DNA of 64,000 bases from an uncultured SAR86 cluster bacterium. GTDB taxonomy: Bacteria; Pseudomonadota; Gammaproteobacteria; Magnimaribacterales; Magnimaribacteraceae. The position numbers and the translations under genes were made by a program. The first letter of the stretch is position 1, and each line of letters begins with the position of its first letter. The notes beneath the pieces are model-generated. The model made no database searches, was not told the origin of the DNA, and saw only the letters and a program-made list of their open reading frames with translations. Positions 51,177 through 59,704 of this stretch are shown here, in pieces. The stretch lies in assembly GCA_902630715.1 (NCBI GenBank), contig CACOVO010000001.1, positions 143,116-207,115 of the forward strand, given 5' to 3'.

Positions 51177-52673
51177 ATGAAGAATCTTTATTTTTTAGAC
51201 AAAAAATTAAGCCATATTTTCAATGAGTTTGATTCCTTCGAACGACTCAAAGATATGGATGGGGAGATTTTTAGGAAATATGAAAGAAGAACCACAAAAA
51301 GATTTCAAGTTAATGAAAAGAATTATTTCATAAAGTTTCACGGACCTGTTGGGTGGAAGGAGATTTTAAAAAATATTTCTCAAATTAAAACACCTGTAAT
51401 TGGTGCACAAAGGGAGTATGAGGCTCTAAATCACTTAGCAAAGAGAGGCATTCAATGTCCTAAAATTAAAGGATTTGGTAAGAAAGGATTAAATCCTGCA
51501 AATTCATCCTCTTTTCTCATTACAGAGGAACTTTATGAAACAGTATCGCTTGAAGATTTTTTCCTACAGGGTCTTTACAAGGAACTCACCAAAAGACAAA
51601 AAATCAACTTGATTAAGAAATCAGCCTCATTGATAAGATCGATGCATTTAAGTGGTCTAAACCACAGAGATTTATACTTATGTCATATACATATAAAAAA
51701 TGATCCAAACTTCATAGAGCCTGAGCTCTATTTGATTGATCTTCATAGAGCGCAAATTAGATCGAAAGTTCCTATAAGGTGGTTAGTTAAAGATTTGGGA
51801 GGCTTTTTTCATTCCTGTATTCAATTCGGTTTTTCTGAAAGAGACTTTTACAGATTTATGATGACCTATTATGAATGCTCTTTTGCTTCTTTAATTACAA
51901 ATCATTTCTTCATGATTGAAAAGATATTAGATCGAGCTTTTAAAATGTATCTTGCTCCGGCCATCAGGAATCTCTCTGAAAATACTTCAACAAGTAATGA
52001 GGATAGGTATGCACAATTCCAAAAAAATTCTAGAAGATGTTTTATTGATAAGAATTTTGATTTTGCTGAGCTATCAGAATATCTCTTTGATGAAAATCTT
52101 CTGATTGGTTTGGGTGAAGTGATTAAAAATGAAAAGGGTCACCTCATAGTCAAAGTAAAAAAAGAAGACAAAATCTTTTATATCAAAAAATATAGGATAA
52201 AGAATTTATTACATGGAATTTCAAGATTGTTCAAACGAACAAGAGCTTACAATTCATGCGTTTCAACCTTATGGCTTAATGCAGCTGGAATTAAAACCGC
52301 AAAAATTTTGCTTTTACTTGAAAAAAAAGGATTCCTAGGCTCAAGAGACTCCTTTTTAGTTACTGAGGGAATTAAGGGTGAAAGATTGGATAGACTTCTT
52401 GAATTAAACGCAGATTTAGATGTTTTTTCAAACATTGTTGCATTTTTTAAAAGAATGAATTGGATTAGATTTAGCCACGGAGATGTAAAAACTTCGAATT
52501 TTTTCTTGAATGAAACAGGACTCATTACGTTCGATCTTGATTCTTCAAAGAGGAGATTTTTCAAGTTTTCACATGTAAAAGCTATTTCTAAAGATAAAAG
52601 AAGGATCTTGAAAAGTATAAAAAATCATAGTCGCTTACATATGAAATTGAGTAAGACACTACTAGGAAATTGA
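51177..52673 (+). CDS. Double-domain LPS core heptose kinase (WaaP fused to a second kinase-like domain)
   Basis: A 498-residue protein made of two lipopolysaccharide-kinase domains. The first (about 1-270) is WaaP-like: FRKYERRTTKRFQV, YFIKFHGPVGWKEI, and a catalytic LNHRDLYLCHIHI near residue 162. The second (about 290-498) repeats the fold: DKIFYIKKYRIKNLLHG, then FSHGDVKTSNFFL near 434 and ITFDLDSSKRRFF. Pseudomonas encodes such kinases (waaP, wapP, wapQ) as separate genes. Both domains keep a basic-loop Asp, so both may be active on different core positions. No frameshift or stop separates the halves. Confidence 0.83.
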   Translation: MKNLYFLDKKLSHIFNEFDSFERLKDMDGEIFRKYERRTTKRFQVNEKNYFIKFHGPVGWKEILKNISQIKTPVIGAQREYEALNHLAKRGIQCPKIKGFGKKGLNPANSSSFLITEELYETVSLEDFFLQGLYKELTKRQKINLIKKSASLIRSMHLSGLNHRDLYLCHIHIKNDPNFIEPELYLIDLHRAQIRSKVPIRWLVKDLGGFFHSCIQFGFSERDFYRFMMTYYECSFASLITNHFFMIEKILDRAFKMYLAPAIRNLSENTSTSNEDRYAQFQKNSRRCFIDKNFDFAELSEYLFDENLLIGLGEVIKNEKGHLIVKVKKEDKIFYIKKYRIKNLLHGISRLFKRTRAYNSCVSTLWLNAAGIKTAKILLLLEKKGFLGSRDSFLVTEGIKGERLDRLLELNADLDVFSNIVAFFKRMNWIRFSHGDVKTSNFFLNETGLITFDLDSSKRRFFKFSHVKAISKDKRRILKSIKNHSRLHMKLSKTLLGN

Positions 52674-52674
52674 A

Positions 52675-53919
52675 TTGAAAATAGGTTTACTAAGTTACAG
52701 AAGTCATCCTTACTCCGGTGGCCAGGGGATTTACATAAAACATTTAAGTAAAGCATTAAAAGATCTTGGTCATCACGTTTCTGTTTTGTCGGGTCCACCC
52801 TATCCTGAATTAGATAATGAAATAGAACTGATCAAGATACCGAGCTTAGGCATGTTTGAGACTGATAATAGAGTAAAACTTTTTAGCCCAAAGTTATTTT
52901 TAAGTCCTCTGGACCTATACGAATGGTTCACCGTTATGACAGGTGGTTTTCCTGAGCCTTATACGTACGGTAAGAGGGCTTATAACTTCTTGAAAAAAAA
53001 TAAGGATTCTTTCGATGTGATTTTAGATAATCAGTGCTTGGCTACTTCTCTCATAGATATTCAAGATATGTTTCCGTTAGCAGTGACAATACATCATCCT
53101 ATTACTAAAGATCATAAACTTGAGATGGACAGCGCTAATAATTGGAAAGAGAAGCTATCTTCAATTAGATGGCATAATTTTCTCCCTATGCAAAAAAAAG
53201 TTGCGCCAAAATTAAAAAAAATCATCACAGTGAGCGACGCATCAAGACAAGATGTCATTGAGGAATTTCAGGTATCAACCGATAGTGTTGAGGTAATTTT
53301 GAATGGCATAGATATCCATACTTTTAAGCCCGGTCCAATCGAACTTGTTAAGAAAAACAGGATAATAACAACGGCCAGTGCAGACATACCTCTTAAAGGC
53401 CTGAAATACCTCATAAAAGCTCTACCTGGGATTATTAAAACTTTCCCAAAAACTAAATTAACTGTAATAGGAAAATCCCCAAATAATAGTGAAGTGAGTG
53501 AACTGATAGATGAGTTGGATCTCGGAGATTTCATCACCTTTAGATCAGGAATAAGCGAAAGTGAAATTGTTGATCTTTATCACTCCTCTGAAATTGCTGT
53601 TATTCCCTCATTATATGAAGGCTTCGGTTTTGGAGCTGGAGAAGCAATGGCCTGCGGTGTACCTCTTGTAACGACTCATTCCGGAGGATTAAAAGATGTT
53701 GTTGGAGATTGTGCTCTTGAGATATTACCCGCATCCTCTGAAGAGATAGAAAATGCAGTCACCAAATTATTTAATAACCATGAACTTAAAAGAGAGCTTT
53801 CTTTGAAGGGAAGAGAACGTATGGAGACTAAATTTGATTGGAAGATTGCGGCCAACTCATATGTGAAAACCTTCAGCAAGGTCATAGAAGAATTTAACCA
53901 TGAACACAATAAAGTATAA
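52675..53919 (+). CDS. GT4 family glycosyltransferase
   Basis: A 414-residue GT-B glycosyltransferase. YRSHPYSGGQGIYIKHLSKALKDLGH is the acceptor-side opening; NGIDIHTFKPGP and PSLYEGFGFGAGEAMACGVPLVT (E-x7-E) are the donor-side hallmarks. The start is TTG at 52675 with AGGA upstream. It shares 20 bp with the following methyltransferase. It is probably part of a three-gene unit with the methyltransferase and the toroid protein rather than of core LPS itself (inference). Confidence 0.88.
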   Translation: MKIGLLSYRSHPYSGGQGIYIKHLSKALKDLGHHVSVLSGPPYPELDNEIELIKIPSLGMFETDNRVKLFSPKLFLSPLDLYEWFTVMTGGFPEPYTYGKRAYNFLKKNKDSFDVILDNQCLATSLIDIQDMFPLAVTIHHPITKDHKLEMDSANNWKEKLSSIRWHNFLPMQKKVAPKLKKIITVSDASRQDVIEEFQVSTDSVEVILNGIDIHTFKPGPIELVKKNRIITTASADIPLKGLKYLIKALPGIIKTFPKTKLTVIGKSPNNSEVSELIDELDLGDFITFRSGISESEIVDLYHSSEIAVIPSLYEGFGFGAGEAMACGVPLVTTHSGGLKDVVGDCALEILPASSEEIENAVTKLFNNHELKRELSLKGRERMETKFDWKIAANSYVKTFSKVIEEFNHEHNKV

Positions 53920-54607
53920 GAAACTGAACCTTCAAGAAGGAGATACGCTACTTGATATGGGTTGCGGAGAAGGAAGGCATTCAATTGGAGCTCTTTTAGA
54001 AACCTCTGCGAATGTGATTGGCCTGGATCTTTCTCGGAATGACTTGAGTACTGCTAAATCTAGACTCAAAGATTTTGATATCTCAGATCTACAGACTTCT
54101 TGCAATTTCGGAGTAGCTAATATCAATGATATTCCTATAGAAAATTCTAAATTAGATGCAGTTATGTGTAGTGAGGTTCTTGAGCATATAGATTCTCCCC
54201 AAGAATCAATTGAAGAGTTGATAAGAGTCTTAAAACCGGGAGGCGTCTTGGCTCTAAGCGTGCCTAGATATCTTCCAGAGTTAATCTGTTGGAAATTAAG
54301 CAAGGAATATTCAAAAACTCCAGGAGGACACGTTCGGATCTTTAAACATAACCAATTAAAAGATTTAGGAGTTAGAAACGGGCTAGAATATCTCTCTTTT
54401 CACTGGGCGCATGGATTGCACTCACCCTATTGGTGGCTACAGTGCTTATTCTGGAGCACAAAAGAAACATCGTATATTGTAAAACTTTATCACAGGCTTC
54501 TGGTGTGGGATCTTATGAAAAAACCTTTAACTACAAAAATACTTGAAGCAATTCTTCAACCTCTCATAGGGAAAAGTTTAGTCATGTATTTCAAGAAACC
54601 AGCTTAA
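53900..54607 (+). CDS. Class I SAM-dependent methyltransferase
   Basis: A 235-residue Rossmann methyltransferase. Motif I is DTLLDMGCGEGRHSIGA near residues 17-33. DLSRNDLSTA binds the SAM ribose, and MCSEVLEHIDSPQESIEELIRVLKPGGVLALSVPRYLPE is motif IV to post-motif. The start overlaps the end of the glycosyltransferase by 20 bp and the stop abuts the next gene, so the three are translationally linked. The substrate is likely a sugar or lipid-linked glycan, on context only. Confidence 0.87.
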   Translation: MNTIKYKKLNLQEGDTLLDMGCGEGRHSIGALLETSANVIGLDLSRNDLSTAKSRLKDFDISDLQTSCNFGVANINDIPIENSKLDAVMCSEVLEHIDSPQESIEELIRVLKPGGVLALSVPRYLPELICWKLSKEYSKTPGGHVRIFKHNQLKDLGVRNGLEYLSFHWAHGLHSPYWWLQCLFWSTKETSYIVKLYHRLLVWDLMKKPLTTKILEAILQPLIGKSLVMYFKKPA

Positions 54608-55615
54608 ATGAAAAGTTCTGATTTGGAATTCTACAATAGCTCAATAGACTATATATTGTCTGTTCAAGAAAGTGATGGGTCAATCCCTTGGGAAATAGGT
54701 GAGAAACTTGATCCTTGGGATCACATAGAAGCTGCAATGGGACTTTCTATTGCTGATAAAAAAGAAGAGAGCAAAAAGGCTTTTTTGTGGTTAAAAGATA
54801 AACAACTTGAAGATGGATCATGGTATTCAGAATATAGAGATTCAATCCCTGCAACAAAAAGAAGAGAAACCAATTTTACTGCTTATATTGCCACGGGTCT
54901 CTGGCATCATTATTTAATCTACGAAGATAGAAAGTTTTTAGAGTGCATGCTTCCTACTTTGTCGAAGTCATTGTCATTCATTTTTTCAATGCAAACTGAA
55001 AGTGGAGATATCTATTGGGCAGCAGAAGAGGGAAAAGAACTATTAGATGATTCCCTCATTACTGGAAGTAGCTCAATTTTTAAGAGCCTTGAATGTGCCT
55101 CGGCAATATATAAAACCCTAGACTTGTCTGATGAAATTATCCGAACTTCAATGCAAAAGTTGAAATTTTCTTTAAATAATAATCCAGAAAGATATGACAG
55201 AAATTGGGATAGTAAATCCAGATACAGCATGGATTGGTACTATCCCATCATGTGTGGCGTTTATGAAAAAGATAAAAGTTTAGAGCTTATCGAGTCTAGA
55301 TGGTCTGATTTTATAGTTGAGGGAAAGGGCTGTAAATGCGTTAAAGAAGAGCCTTGGGTTACTGTCGCAGAAAGTTCTGAGCTAGTAATAGCACTTGAGA
55401 AAATTGGTTTATCCCGAAAAGCAAGAGCACTTTTTGATTCTTTGCATCAATGGCGTGATAAAGAAGATGATCTATATTGGACCGGTTATGTTTACACGGA
55501 TAAAAAGTTTTGGCCTATTGAAAAACCTACTTGGACTGCTGGAGCTGTTTTACTTGCAGCTGACGCAATTTATAAATTCACTCCCGGTTCTAAATTATTT
55601 TCTAACAGCTGGTAA
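54608..55615 (+). CDS. Alpha/alpha-toroid protein of unknown function (often labelled prenyltransferase)
   Basis: A 335-residue soluble helical protein with repeated QW-like turns: QESDGSIPWE, QLEDGSWYSEY, QTESGDIYWA. This is an alpha/alpha-barrel pattern like squalene cyclases and prenyltransferase beta subunits, but the DxDD and zinc-binding motifs of those enzymes are missing. Conserved-looking acidic and aromatic segments are DPWDHIEAAMGL, LITGSSSI, MDWYYPIMCGVY, ETNFTAYIATGLWHHYL and PTWTAGAVLLAADA. It starts right after the methyltransferase stop. I do not assign a reaction: a glycoside hydrolase or epimerase-type toroid is as plausible as a prenyl enzyme. Confidence 0.7.
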   Translation: MKSSDLEFYNSSIDYILSVQESDGSIPWEIGEKLDPWDHIEAAMGLSIADKKEESKKAFLWLKDKQLEDGSWYSEYRDSIPATKRRETNFTAYIATGLWHHYLIYEDRKFLECMLPTLSKSLSFIFSMQTESGDIYWAAEEGKELLDDSLITGSSSIFKSLECASAIYKTLDLSDEIIRTSMQKLKFSLNNNPERYDRNWDSKSRYSMDWYYPIMCGVYEKDKSLELIESRWSDFIVEGKGCKCVKEEPWVTVAESSELVIALEKIGLSRKARALFDSLHQWRDKEDDLYWTGYVYTDKKFWPIEKPTWTAGAVLLAADAIYKFTPGSKLFSNSW

Positions 55616-55618
55616 TCT

Positions 55619-56242
55619 CTAATCTCTAATTTTTTTTAGCAATCTAAGAGACTTTATTGCCTCTATCTCTTCGAACTTTCCACTGTTGAGAGCTTTAATG
55701 AAAATATTAAAAGGTGGTCTTCCTCCATCATCTGGGTCTGGGAAAACATCATGTATAGCCATAATCCCACCAACAATTAATCTTTTTGACCAGAGAGAAT
55801 AGTCCTTTTGAGATGTTTCTTCGCTATGTCCGCCGTCGATAAAAACGAAACTGAAGTTTCCTGTTAAGTCTGCATAAGCTTCCTCAGATGTAGAAACGAC
55901 AGGAATTACTGTATTTTCTAATTGAAACTTACGAATTGTTTCAAGAAAGTGAGGAAGAGTATCTATACCTTCGCCAGAGCTATCAACTAAGTCGGGGTCA
56001 AAATATTCTTCACCCGGTTGCTGCTCCTCAGACCCCTTATGATGATCCACTGAATAAAGTTTATTTTTATTCTCTTTTGCTGCTGAACCGATATAAATAG
56101 CAGATTTACCGCAATAGCTTCCTATTTCAATTGCGTGACCTTTGGCAGTGTAAATTAGAGAAGTTGAATATAGAGCCTCGCCTTCCTCTGGATCAAGAAA
56201 TCCTTTGACATCATTGATATTTGAAGGGAAGTTTGTTGCCAT
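55619..56242 (-). CDS. Class I SAM-dependent methyltransferase (Methyltransf_24/TylF-like)
   Basis: A 207-residue methyltransferase on the opposite strand, three bases from the end of the toroid gene. AIEIGSYCGKSAIYIGSAA is motif I, LYSVDHHKGSEEQQPG the ribose-binding acid region, and FSFVFIDGGHSEETSQKDYSLW the metal/acid DGGH motif of the CmcI/TylF type. The family includes sugar and phenol O-methyltransferases. The convergent position makes membership in the same pathway likely but regulation separate. Confidence 0.82.
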   Translation of the reverse strand: MATNFPSNINDVKGFLDPEEGEALYSTSLIYTAKGHAIEIGSYCGKSAIYIGSAAKENKNKLYSVDHHKGSEEQQPGEEYFDPDLVDSSGEGIDTLPHFLETIRKFQLENTVIPVVSTSEEAYADLTGNFSFVFIDGGHSEETSQKDYSLWSKRLIVGGIMAIHDVFPDPDDGGRPPFNIFIKALNSGKFEEIEAIKSLRLLKKIRD

Positions 56243-56326
56243 TTTCTCTTGAGGTTTTGTTTGCAGTTATTTAGAAAAGATATTGTTTAATTTCATAATA
56301 TAGAACAGCACAATGATCTCAAGGTA

Positions 56327-56332
56327 TATAAT
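56327..56332 (+). promoter_or_regulatory. TATAAT -10 box of hldE
   Basis: A consensus -10 ends nine bases before the first ATG of hldE (56342). The implied 5' leader is about two or three bases. No consensus -35 was found. If the second ATG at 56354 is used the leader would be about 15 bases. Confidence 0.45.
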
Positions 56333-56341
56333 CACTTAGGT

Positions 56342-57751
56342 ATGAACCTTAAGATGCTCAATAAAGGACACGTGCTAGTATGCGGGGATATTATCCTAGA
56401 TAAATATATTTCTGGAAGTGTTGATAGGGTCTCTCCCGAAGCCCCGGTCCCCGTCTTAAAGCCTGTCAGAGAAGAGACCAGATTGGGCGGTGCTGGGAAC
56501 GTAGCTCTAAACTTATCTACACTTGGCTCAAATCCGACTTTGATAGGCGTTACAGGTAAAGATGAGTCCTCAACTCAAATTGAAGATTTACTTAAAAAAA
56601 ATAAAATTAAGAATGTGTTAAGCAAGTCCAACCACCCAACAATTACTAAACTCAGAATTTTATCCTCTCAACAACAGTTGATAAGGATTGATAACGAAGA
56701 AGTTTTTTCTGAAACGGATTGGAGATCGACACTATCCTCTTTTAGAAAGCTCATAAAGCTCAAAAGAAATAGGGTTTTGATCATTTCGGACTACGATAAG
56801 GGAACCTTGAGGAATATTCCTCTAATGATTAAAGAAGCAAAGAAATTAGGAAAAATTATTATGGTAGATCCAAAAGGGGATAATTTTTCAAAATATAGAT
56901 CCTCGGACATCATCACTCCCAATTTTCAGGAGTTTGAGAGAATAGTAGGAAAGATAAAAAACGAAAAAGATCTTTATACCAAGGGAAAAGCTCTTATTAA
57001 TGATCTGAAATTAACTTCGCTTTTAATTACAAGAGGATCTGAGGGAATGACCCTTCTCGAAAAGAGAAATAAAAAAATTGTTCGGGAAGATTTTTCTACA
57101 AATGCAAAAGATGTATTTGATGTCTCAGGTGCTGGTGATACTGTCATCGCTTCGATAGCAGCCGGACTCGCAGGAGAGTTGAGTCTCCATGATTCTATAA
57201 AATTGGCTAACATCGCGGCTGGTATTGTTGTTGGAAAATCAGGAACTGCCTCAGTGAGCCAATCCGAGATAAGACCTCTTTGGGACGAAGATTCGTATCT
57301 TAATATTGATGAAATCTCTTCATTTACCGAAAAATATAAATTACAGGGCAACAAGATAGTCTTCACTAATGGATGTTTCGATATTTTACATGCCGGCCAT
57401 GTAGAATATCTTCAAAAAGCTCGGGAATTAGGCGATATTTTGATTGTGGGTTTAAATTCAGATAAATCTGTTAATAAATTAAAGGGAAAAAACCGTCCCT
57501 ATAATACACTTGAGCATAGAGCAAAAGTTTTATCATCACTAAGCAGCGTGGATAAAGTTGTGGTATTTGATGATTTAACACCTATAAAGCTAATAAAATT
57601 GATTAATCCAAGTGTTCTAGTCAAAGGAGGCGACTACAATGTGAGCAAAATAGTTGGCTCAAAAGAGGTGAAGAAAGCTGGAGGTGAAGTAGTGACTATA
57701 CCTTTAGTTGAAGGCCTTTCTACCACCAGAACCATCGAAAAGATAAATTAA
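56342..57751 (+). CDS. hldE: Bifunctional heptose 7-phosphate kinase / heptose 1-phosphate adenylyltransferase
   Basis: Two steps of ADP-heptose synthesis in one 469-residue protein. The N-terminal PfkB kinase (about 1-315) shows RVSPEAPVPVLKP, LGGAGNVALNLS and DVSGAGDTVIA near 260. The C-terminal nucleotidyltransferase (about 335-469) shows FTNGCFDILHAGHVEYL, with the HxGH signature, and KGGDY. Homologues suggest the true start may be the ATG at 56354 (MLNKGHV). It supplies the precursor for hldD and waaF in the same region. Confidence 0.95.
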   Translation: MNLKMLNKGHVLVCGDIILDKYISGSVDRVSPEAPVPVLKPVREETRLGGAGNVALNLSTLGSNPTLIGVTGKDESSTQIEDLLKKNKIKNVLSKSNHPTITKLRILSSQQQLIRIDNEEVFSETDWRSTLSSFRKLIKLKRNRVLIISDYDKGTLRNIPLMIKEAKKLGKIIMVDPKGDNFSKYRSSDIITPNFQEFERIVGKIKNEKDLYTKGKALINDLKLTSLLITRGSEGMTLLEKRNKKIVREDFSTNAKDVFDVSGAGDTVIASIAAGLAGELSLHDSIKLANIAAGIVVGKSGTASVSQSEIRPLWDEDSYLNIDEISSFTEKYKLQGNKIVFTNGCFDILHAGHVEYLQKARELGDILIVGLNSDKSVNKLKGKNRPYNTLEHRAKVLSSLSSVDKVVVFDDLTPIKLIKLINPSVLVKGGDYNVSKIVGSKEVKKAGGEVVTIPLVEGLSTTRTIEKIN

Positions 57752-58707
57752 TTAATTCGATTAATCCTTCTTTTCTCTCTGTTTCTGTCTCTCCTAGACC
57801 ATTTCGGATAAACAGATTCTGCATATCCAGACTTAAAGCGTCTGTGCATCCAAAGATAGCCTTCCTTTTCTTTTAGTATAAATTCAGAGTAAATTTCATT
57901 CATATTTTGTAAAAAATTATCTGATTCCGCCGTTTTTAATTCTCTTAATTCGATCTCGAACACATCTCCAATCTTAGAGACATCAGCAAATACTATTTTG
58001 ATTTTTTTTTGCGCGAGAATTTTCGGAAAAGTAACTGTTGCGGCATCTAGACCAAAGAATGGAACTATTTCAGAGACCTTTAAGCCATAGTCTTGGTCGG
58101 CTGCATACAAAAACTTCCGACCTGAATTTATCCATCTTATAGCTTTGACGGCTTCCTTGTTGGTTAATGAGCCTTTTATATACTTATTTCTGGCAGATAT
58201 CATGACGTAGTTGATGACATTATTTGTTTGAAGCTTATACATGCCACTTAAATCAAAATATTTACTCAATAATCTAAGATCCAATTCAAGGTGAGTCGAG
58301 TGTTTTATAAGAACAAGAATACCTTCGCCAGAATTTTCTAATATTTCTTTGTTTATAATTCTGGTATCAATTTTACTAATGCGTTTTTCAGAAGACCACC
58401 AGGCAATAGCCATTTCAAATATACCTCTGCCAATTGAACGATAATTTGCTTTAATTAAGGCATCAGACTCTGCGCCTTCAATTTTTAGACACCTCTCAAT
58501 ATTTATCTTCATTATCTCTCTTCTGTGAGGACTCACTCTGTAAAGAATTAAACCTATGAAGTTTCCAAGCCTGACTAGTACTGGGTAAGGAAGAAAAGAG
58601 ACCAACCAAAAGATTCCTATAAAAAACCACGTAAGAATTTCATTGATGGATCCTATGGTATCCAAAAATCCTAGTTGCTTTCCAGGGGAAATATTACGAC
58701 GGTTCAT
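57748..58707 (-). CDS. Lipid A biosynthesis acyltransferase (LpxL/HtrB family)
   Basis: Inner-membrane acyltransferase adding a secondary acyl chain to Kdo2-lipid IVA. A hydrophobic N-terminal helix (WFFIGIFWLVSFLPYPVLVRLG) is followed by NIERCLK and the catalytic HX4E in KHSTHLELDL. AADQDYGLKVSEIVPFFG is the conserved substrate/phosphate segment, and a basic C-terminus ends the protein. I chose the ATG at 58707, which overlaps the hldD stop region by 14 bp; a TTG six codons upstream is also open. LpxL versus LpxM cannot be decided. It overlaps hldE by four bases at the 3' end. Confidence 0.88.
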   Translation of the reverse strand: MNRRNISPGKQLGFLDTIGSINEILTWFFIGIFWLVSFLPYPVLVRLGNFIGLILYRVSPHRREIMKINIERCLKIEGAESDALIKANYRSIGRGIFEMAIAWWSSEKRISKIDTRIINKEILENSGEGILVLIKHSTHLELDLRLLSKYFDLSGMYKLQTNNVINYVMISARNKYIKGSLTNKEAVKAIRWINSGRKFLYAADQDYGLKVSEIVPFFGLDAATVTFPKILAQKKIKIVFADVSKIGDVFEIELRELKTAESDNFLQNMNEIYSEFILKEKEGYLWMHRRFKSGYAESVYPKWSRRDRNREKRRINRIN

Positions 58708-59659
58708 TTTTAGGCCACTGCTCAATTGAGTCTAAATATTTCTTAACACCTTCTTCTACACTCAGAAATTCTTCTTCATAACCCGCTTGTCTCAATTTAT
58801 TGATATCAGCTTCTGTAAAACTTTGATATGCACCTTTTAAATTTTCTGGAAATGCAATGTACTTAATTTCACCTTTTTTATTCCAGTCAATTACAGATTT
58901 AGCAACTTCATTGAAAGTTTGGCTTCTACCTGTGCCTACATTAAAAATGCCTGAAACATGATTATTTTCAAGAAACCATATATTAACTTTTACTACATCC
59001 TCTACATACACGAAATCTCGGCTTTGTTCCCCATCATCATACCCATCTGATCCTTCAAATAATTTTATTTCCCCACCTTCTTTGAGTTGATTATGAAGGT
59101 GATATGCCACACTTGCCATTTTACCTTTGTGCTGCTCATGAGGGCCGTAGACATTGAAATACCTCAGACCAACTATCTGAGTATGATTTTTTTTCAATTC
59201 TCTTCTTACAAGTTGATCAAACTTAAATTTTGAATAGGCATAAAGATTTATAGGACTTTCATTTTTCAATGATTCATTAAAGGTCTTACCACTTCCATAA
59301 ACTGAAGCAGAAGATGCATAAATTAGCGGACTTTTTGATCTAATCGCAAGATTTAATAATTCTTTAGAATACAGAAGATTATTTTTGTATAAATATTCAA
59401 CATCCCATTCCATGGTGTCGGAACATGCACCTTGGTGAAAAATTGCAAGCAGGTTTTCCTCTTTGATTTTATTTTTTTGTACCAAGGTCAAAAAATCTTC
59501 TATTTGTACGAAATCTTGAATATCACAATGAGCCGTATTCTCTTTAAGGCTTGGATTGGAATGATCATCAACTGCAATAATGTCTCTATAGCCTTTTTGA
59601 TTTAAGCATCTGATCAAATTTGATCCTATGAACCCATTACTTCCGGTTACTATTATCAT
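58694..59659 (-). CDS. hldD: ADP-L-glycero-D-manno-heptose 6-epimerase
   Basis: Final step of ADP-heptose synthesis. The NADP-binding VTGSNGFIGSNLIRCL opens this SDR protein, with FHQGACSDT, YASSASVYG, the catalytic YAYSKFKFD (Tyr-x3-Lys) and RYFNVYGPHEQHKGKMASVAYHL, the last strongly diagnostic of HldD. The 321-residue length is normal. AAGG precedes the ATG at 59659. It is transcribed with the lpxL-type gene and divergent from waaA. Confidence 0.95.
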   Translation of the reverse strand: MIIVTGSNGFIGSNLIRCLNQKGYRDIIAVDDHSNPSLKENTAHCDIQDFVQIEDFLTLVQKNKIKEENLLAIFHQGACSDTMEWDVEYLYKNNLLYSKELLNLAIRSKSPLIYASSASVYGSGKTFNESLKNESPINLYAYSKFKFDQLVRRELKKNHTQIVGLRYFNVYGPHEQHKGKMASVAYHLHNQLKEGGEIKLFEGSDGYDDGEQSRDFVYVEDVVKVNIWFLENNHVSGIFNVGTGRSQTFNEVAKSVIDWNKKGEIKYIAFPENLKGAYQSFTEADINKLRQAGYEEEFLSVEEGVKKYLDSIEQWPKNEPS

Positions 59660-59704
59660 TACCTTAATTTTTTTTAGAAATTACAGCTATGTTAGCATAA
59701 GCAT

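Noticed and set aside
53932..54303. 123-codon frame opposite the class I methyltransferase
   Set aside because: The plus-strand frame carries intact SAM motifs and tight operon spacing; the antisense frame has none.
56974..57366. 130-codon frame opposite hldE
   Set aside because: Covers the conserved DVSGAGDT kinase motif on the other strand; no independent evidence.
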